Source of the DNA: Burkholderiales bacterium
GTDB taxonomy: Bacteria > Pseudomonadota > Gammaproteobacteria > Burkholderiales > Usitatibacteraceae
Direction of reading: 5' to 3'
Assembly: GCA_025350945.1 (NCBI GenBank)
Contig: JANXWW010000064.1
Location: 1 to 7,661, forward strand
DNA: 7,661 nt
This document shows positions 4,926 through 7,661 of the stretch, piece after piece (position 1 is the stretch's first letter; each line of letters opens with the position of its first letter). Both the position numbers and the translations under genes were made by a program. The notes beneath the pieces were generated by a model. It ran no database searches and had not been told where the DNA came from. It saw only the letters and a program-made list of their open reading frames with translations.

Positions 4926-6251
4926 ATGAGCGAAGCAACCGGCCACGGCCACAAATACCCGAAAGCGGGCGCAAAACCTGTCCCCAAAGACAAACAAATC
5001 AACAAAGTCGTATTGGCGTATTCAGGCGGTCTGGATACATCCGTCATTCTCAAATGGCTGCAGGATGTTTATCAGTGCGAGGTAATCACCTTCACCGCCG
5101 ACATTGGCCAGGGCGAAGAGCTGGAACCCGCGCGCAAAAAAGCGCTGCAACTGGGTATCAAAAAACAGAATATTTTTATCGAGGATTTGCGCGAAGAATT
5201 TGTGCGCGATTATGTGTTCCCGATGTTCCGCGCGAACGCGGTTTATGAAGGCGAATATTTACTCGGCACCTCCATTGCCCGTCCGCTGATCGCCAAACAA
5301 ATGATCGAGATCGCGCGCAAAGTGGGTGCAGATGCGATCTCGCACGGCGCGACCGGCAAGGGTAACGATCAAGTACGGTTTGAACTGGGTGCGTATGCGC
5401 TGATGCCGAATGTAAAAGTTATCGCGCCATGGCGCGAGTGGGATTTGTTGTCACGCGAAAAATTATTGGCTTATGCGGATAAACATAACATTCCGGTCGA
5501 TTTCAAAAAGCGCGCAGTTGGCAAACGCGGTGGCGGCGCACCGTATTCGATGGACGCGAATTTGCTGCATATCAGCTACGAAGGCGGCATTCTCGAAGAT
5601 CCGAATTTTGAGCCGGAAGATTCGATGTGGCGTATTACGGTTTCGCCTGAAAAAGCGCCCGGCAAGCCGGAATATGTGGAGCTTGGCTATGAGCGCGGCG
5701 ATATTGTTTCGATCAACTGTAAAAAATTATCGCCCGCGAAAGTGCTGACTGAATTAAATCGTCTGGGCGGCAAGCACGCGATTGGCCGACTTGACATGGT
5801 GGAAAATCGTTACATCGGCATGAAGTCGCGCGGCTGTTATGAAACTCCTGGCGGCACGATCATGCTGCGCGCGCATCGCGCGATGGAATCGATCACGCTG
5901 GATCGCGAAGTATTGGCGCTCAAAGATGATTTGATGCCACGTTACGCGAGAATGATCTACAACGGTTACTGGTTCGCGCCCGAGCGTGCGCTGCTGCAAT
6001 CGCTGATCGACCAATCGCAACAAGTCGTTAACGGCACCGTAAAACTGAAGTTGTACAAAGGCACCGTGCTTGTCGTCGGTCGTGAATCGAAAACCGATTC
6101 ATTGTTCGATCAAACCATCTCGACGTTCGATGATGATGGCGGAGCGTACAATCAAGCGGATGCAGCGGGCTTTATTAAATTAAATGCGCTCAGGATGCGG
6201 ATTGCGGCGAATAAAGCAGCGGCTAAAATCACGAAGAAATCCAGGAAGTAA
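4926..6251 (+). CDS. argG: argininosuccinate synthase
   Basis: A 441-residue cytoplasmic enzyme that uses ATP to condense citrulline and aspartate into argininosuccinate. The nucleotide-binding signature AYSGGLDTS (31-39) and the second family signature within GATGKGNDQVRFE (141-153) are intact, as are FTADIGQG (56-63) and SRGCYETPGGTI (301-312). Typical members of this type are about 400 residues and begin only a few residues before the KVVLAYSGG motif. Here about 23 extra residues precede it, rich in His, Lys, Gly and Pro, and a Lys/Ala-rich tail (about 425-441) extends the C-terminus. The ATG at 4926 is the only good start; AGGA at 4910-4913 is 12 nt upstream, a long spacing. The gene has its own strong promoter and a structured leader, and is closed by a strong terminator. 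Confidence 0.97.
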   Translation: MSEATGHGHKYPKAGAKPVPKDKQINKVVLAYSGGLDTSVILKWLQDVYQCEVITFTADIGQGEELEPARKKALQLGIKKQNIFIEDLREEFVRDYVFPMFRANAVYEGEYLLGTSIARPLIAKQMIEIARKVGADAISHGATGKGNDQVRFELGAYALMPNVKVIAPWREWDLLSREKLLAYADKHNIPVDFKKRAVGKRGGGAPYSMDANLLHISYEGGILEDPNFEPEDSMWRITVSPEKAPGKPEYVELGYERGDIVSINCKKLSPAKVLTELNRLGGKHAIGRLDMVENRYIGMKSRGCYETPGGTIMLRAHRAMESITLDREVLALKDDLMPRYARMIYNGYWFAPERALLQSLIDQSQQVVNGTVKLKLYKGTVLVVGRESKTDSLFDQTISTFDDDGGAYNQADAAGFIKLNALRMRIAANKAAAKITKKSRK

Positions 6252-6259
6252 GCTGCACG

Positions 6260-6283
6260 CCCTCTCCTTCAGGAGAGGGTTTT
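6260..6283 (+). terminator. intrinsic terminator of argG
   Basis: CCCTCTCC (6260-6267) and GGAGAGGG (6272-6279) form a perfect 8-bp GC-rich stem with a TTCA tetraloop, followed by TTTT (6280-6283). It begins 8 nt after the argG stop and ends 14 nt before the yajQ start, just ahead of that gene's ribosome-binding site. Confidence 0.85.
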
Positions 6284-6284
6284 A

Positions 6285-6290
6285 AAGAGG
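6285..6290 (+). promoter_or_regulatory. ribosome-binding site of yajQ
   Basis: AAGAGG lies 7 nt before the ATG at 6298 and fixes the start. It directly follows the terminator T-run, so a transcript reading through the terminator would carry the hairpin next to this site. Confidence 0.7.
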
Positions 6291-6297
6291 AACAAAC

Positions 6298-6783
6298 ATG
6301 CCATCGTTCGACATCGTTTCTGAAGTCAATAAAGTAGAACTCAAAAACGCGCTCGAACAGGCGAATAAAGAGATCACCAACCGCTTCGATTTTAAAGGCT
6401 CAGATTCGCGGATTGAGCAAAAAGAACTCGAGCTTACTGTCTACGCGGACGATGATTTCAAGCTAAGTCAGGTCAAAGATGTGCTGCTCAACAAAATGGC
6501 AAAACGCGGCGTGGATGTGCGCTTGCTGGATGAAAAAAACAAGGAAAAAATCGGCGGCGATAAAGTCAAACAAATTATCAATGTGAAAAACGGCATTGAA
6601 TCCGATTTGGCGAAACGCATCGTCAAGCTCATCAAAGACAATAAGATGAAAGTGCAAGCCTCAATCCAGGGCGAAACCGTGCGCGTGACCGGCACCAAAC
6701 GCGATGATCTGCAGGAAGCGATTGCGCTGTGTAAAAAGCATATTGAAGATGTGCCGCTGCAGTTTAATAATTTTCGGGATTGA
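6298..6783 (+). CDS. yajQ: YajQ family nucleotide-binding protein (DUF520)
   Basis: A 161-residue cytoplasmic protein of the YajQ/DUF520 family, made of two ferredoxin-like domains. Family members bind nucleotides; in Xanthomonas and Pseudomonas relatives bind cyclic di-GMP and influence gene expression through a transcription factor, and others have been linked to tRNA or phage-gene regulation. The length matches the family. Landmarks are MPSFDIVSEV at the N-terminus, NRFDFKGS (28-35), KVQASIQGETVRVTGTKRDDLQ (118-139) and the terminal LQFNNFRD. A strong AAGAGG site precedes the start. It is separated from argG by an intrinsic terminator in a 46-bp gap with no room for an obvious full promoter, so expression may rely on readthrough or on a promoter inside argG. 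Role in this organism is unproven. Confidence 0.95.
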   Translation: MPSFDIVSEVNKVELKNALEQANKEITNRFDFKGSDSRIEQKELELTVYADDDFKLSQVKDVLLNKMAKRGVDVRLLDEKNKEKIGGDKVKQIINVKNGIESDLAKRIVKLIKDNKMKVQASIQGETVRVTGTKRDDLQEAIALCKKHIEDVPLQFNNFRD

Positions 6784-6824
6784 TTTTGATCTGGAATGTC
6801 TGAGCTGAGGATGGTGGACGCTCG

Positions 6825-7172
6825 CTAATTGCTACTGCTATCGCCATCACTATAAGGCACAAAAATTTCAACATAACTACCCGCTTGAGCGCCACCAACA
6901 GCCTCAACAACCAATCTCAATACTTTCTGGATGCGCGGCCAACTCGTAGAACTGAGAACCATAATGGCGATTTTGCGACTGTCTAAATTTTGTTGATACT
7001 TGAGATTTTGATCCGTCGTTACCAATAGTTCAAAATCGCTTTTTTCGGCCAGTTCAAGCAACTCGCCATTTTCAACGCGGCCCCATCCCAATTCGAATGC
7101 GGTGTAAATTTGGTGTGCAACTAAATGATGGCGCAACGGCACCGGTGTGCCTTGGTCAAAAAGTATGCGCAC
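6825..7172 (-). CDS. DUF5615 PIN-like toxin of a type II toxin-antitoxin pair
   Basis: A 115-residue protein of the DUF5615 PIN-like family, predicted ribonucleases usually found next to DUF433 antitoxins. It starts MRILFDQGTPVPLRHHL, where D6 is the first expected acidic residue; E37 (in NGELLELA) and D54 (in LVTTDQNL) fit the other metal-binding positions. The GTG start at 7172-7170 shares its first G with the TAG stop of the antitoxin gene (TAGTG), so translation is probably coupled; there is no separate Shine-Dalgarno sequence. The C-terminus (SYVEIFVPYSDGDSSSN) appears complete. It converges with yajQ across a 41-bp gap in which I see no terminator. RNA target and activity are unknown; whether the toxin is functional cannot be judged here. 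Confidence 0.85.
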   Translation of the reverse strand: MRILFDQGTPVPLRHHLVAHQIYTAFELGWGRVENGELLELAEKSDFELLVTTDQNLKYQQNLDSRKIAIMVLSSTSWPRIQKVLRLVVEAVGGAQAGSYVEIFVPYSDGDSSSN

Positions 7173-7390
7173 TAGGCGGCTTTTAGCGTGCTGGCAGCGT
7201 GTTCCAGAACCGCACGCGCCTGCTCAAGCGTTACACCCGGAAACCACGAAACAAAATCAGCAAGCTGAGCGCCATCTTCAAGATTTTCAAATAGTGCGGC
7301 AACGGGCACACGCGTGCCACGAAACACCCAAGCACCGCTCACTCTGAGTGGATCGCGTTCAACTGCTGAGCATGAAGACCAATTATTCAT
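7172..7390 (-). CDS. DUF433 antitoxin
   Basis: A 72-residue protein of the DUF433 family (a small winged-helix-like domain), the usual antitoxin partner of DUF5615 toxins, expected to bind and inhibit the toxin and possibly repress its own promoter. The family pattern is clear: RDPLRVSGAWVFRGTRVPV (12-30), then a helix with LFENLEDGAQLADFVSWFP (33-51) and the conserved FPGVTLEQARAVLEHA (50-65). It precedes the toxin gene, the common order, with a one-base overlap. The ATG at 7390 lacks a good Shine-Dalgarno. A minus-strand TAAAAT lies 6 nt before it, which, if a -10, would make the message nearly leaderless; no convincing -35 accompanies it. Confidence 0.85.
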   Translation of the reverse strand: MNNWSSCSAVERDPLRVSGAWVFRGTRVPVAALFENLEDGAQLADFVSWFPGVTLEQARAVLEHAASTLKAA

Positions 7391-7399
7391 CGCTTTATT

Positions 7400-7474
7400 T
7401 TAGCTCAATCGAATCGGGTACATCGAACCACCGGTTTCAATAATTTTGAATGTAGTTTTGTCTCCAGTATTCAT
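7400..7474 (-). CDS. possible 24-codon ORF upstream of the antitoxin
   Basis: An ATG at 7474-7472 opens a 24-codon frame, MNTGDKTTFKIIETGGSMYP and four more residues (IRLS), with a TAA ending 9 nt before the antitoxin start. No Shine-Dalgarno is visible. The frame stays open upstream into the neighbouring gene, giving up to 54 codons, so it may be just a chance opening. It could be a leader peptide, a gene remnant or nothing. Confidence 0.2.
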   Translation of the reverse strand: MNTGDKTTFKIIETGGSMYPIRLS

Positions 7475-7490
7475 TTCACAATAACGTGAA
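7475..7490. repeat. short inverted repeat TTCAC/GTGAA
   Basis: TTCAC (7475-7479) and GTGAA (7486-7490) are separated by AATAAC, directly after the stop of the right-edge gene and about 85 bp before the antitoxin. No T-run follows on the minus strand, so it is a poor terminator; it could be an operator for the toxin-antitoxin unit. Confidence 0.35.
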
Positions 7491-7661
7491 CTACTTCTTA
7501 ATGCCTTTGATCCACTTCGAATACAGCCGATCCGCCACGCGATGCAGTGTCTGCAAATTCTCATTCATCGCGCTCTTCATCTCTTCCGGTGTTTGAATGC
7601 TCGGCAAATTTGCGTCAGCATTCTCTTTCTGCCAATCTCGACACCATGCTTCAATCATCTG
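7491..7661 (-). CDS. C-terminal end of an unidentified protein (truncated by window edge)
   Basis: An open frame enters from the right edge and ends at a TAG (7493-7491), giving 56 residues. It contains MIEAWCRDWQKENAD near the start, then IQTPEEMKSAMNENLQTLHR and a basic end, LYSKWIKGIKK. The segment looks helical, soluble and amphipathic; no membrane segment or catalytic motif is visible. Codon use resembles the neighbouring genes and the frame continues to the window edge, so it is probably the 3' end of a longer gene. An internal ATG at 7658 could be a start, which would make it a 55-residue protein. I do not recognise a family. Confidence 0.5.
   Translation of the reverse strand, partial: QMIEAWCRDWQKENADANLPSIQTPEEMKSAMNENLQTLHRVADRLYSKWIKGIKK

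Noticed and set aside
1..7661. CRISPR array, tRNA, rRNA, insertion sequence or phage genes
   Set aside because: No regularly spaced repeats, cloverleaf sequence, transposase or phage-type protein was seen on either strand.

Overview
The window looks like a chromosomal segment of a betaproteobacterium, possibly of the Nitrosomonadales/Burkholderiales type. That placement rests on remembered protein resemblance and gene content (a DUF3579 gene beside arginine genes, a Kup-type potassium transporter, YajQ), not on a search. It is a core-metabolism region centred on arginine biosynthesis, with a small toxin-antitoxin module near the right end.

Layout, left to right. Positions 1-477 are the 3' end of a kup potassium-uptake gene (+). 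A DUF3579 gene (572-961, -) converges on it. A divergent control region (about 962-1240) separates DUF3579 from argD (1241-2461, +), which is followed 5 nt later by argF (2467-3381, +). A 313-bp spacer with no recognisable gene leads to a gene for a secreted protein of unknown function (3695-4648, +). A 277-bp spacer carries a strong sigma70-type promoter and a leader of about 165 nt ahead of argG (4926-6251, +). A clear intrinsic terminator (6260-6283) follows, then yajQ (6298-6783, +). On the minus strand lie a DUF5615 PIN-like toxin (6825-7172) and its DUF433 antitoxin (7172-7390), which overlap by one base. The 3' end of an unidentified gene (7491-7661, -) closes the window.

How the genes fit together. 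ArgD makes N-acetylornithine. ArgF carbamoylates ornithine to citrulline. ArgG joins citrulline and aspartate to give argininosuccinate. The other steps (argA/B/C/E/J/H) are not present. argD-argF looks like one transcription unit; argG has its own promoter.

The best candidates for something undescribed are regulatory. (1) The argG leader contains a nine-codon ORF with three arginine codons, and its stop codon runs into one of two mutually exclusive RNA pairings, an arrangement suggestive of arginine-sensing control. (2) The argD upstream region contains a 12-bp perfect inverted repeat whose right arm can also pair with a second upstream arm, set among helically spaced GTGA half-sites. Both are inferences from sequence and need conservation or experimental tests. 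No CRISPR, tRNA, rRNA or insertion sequence was seen.
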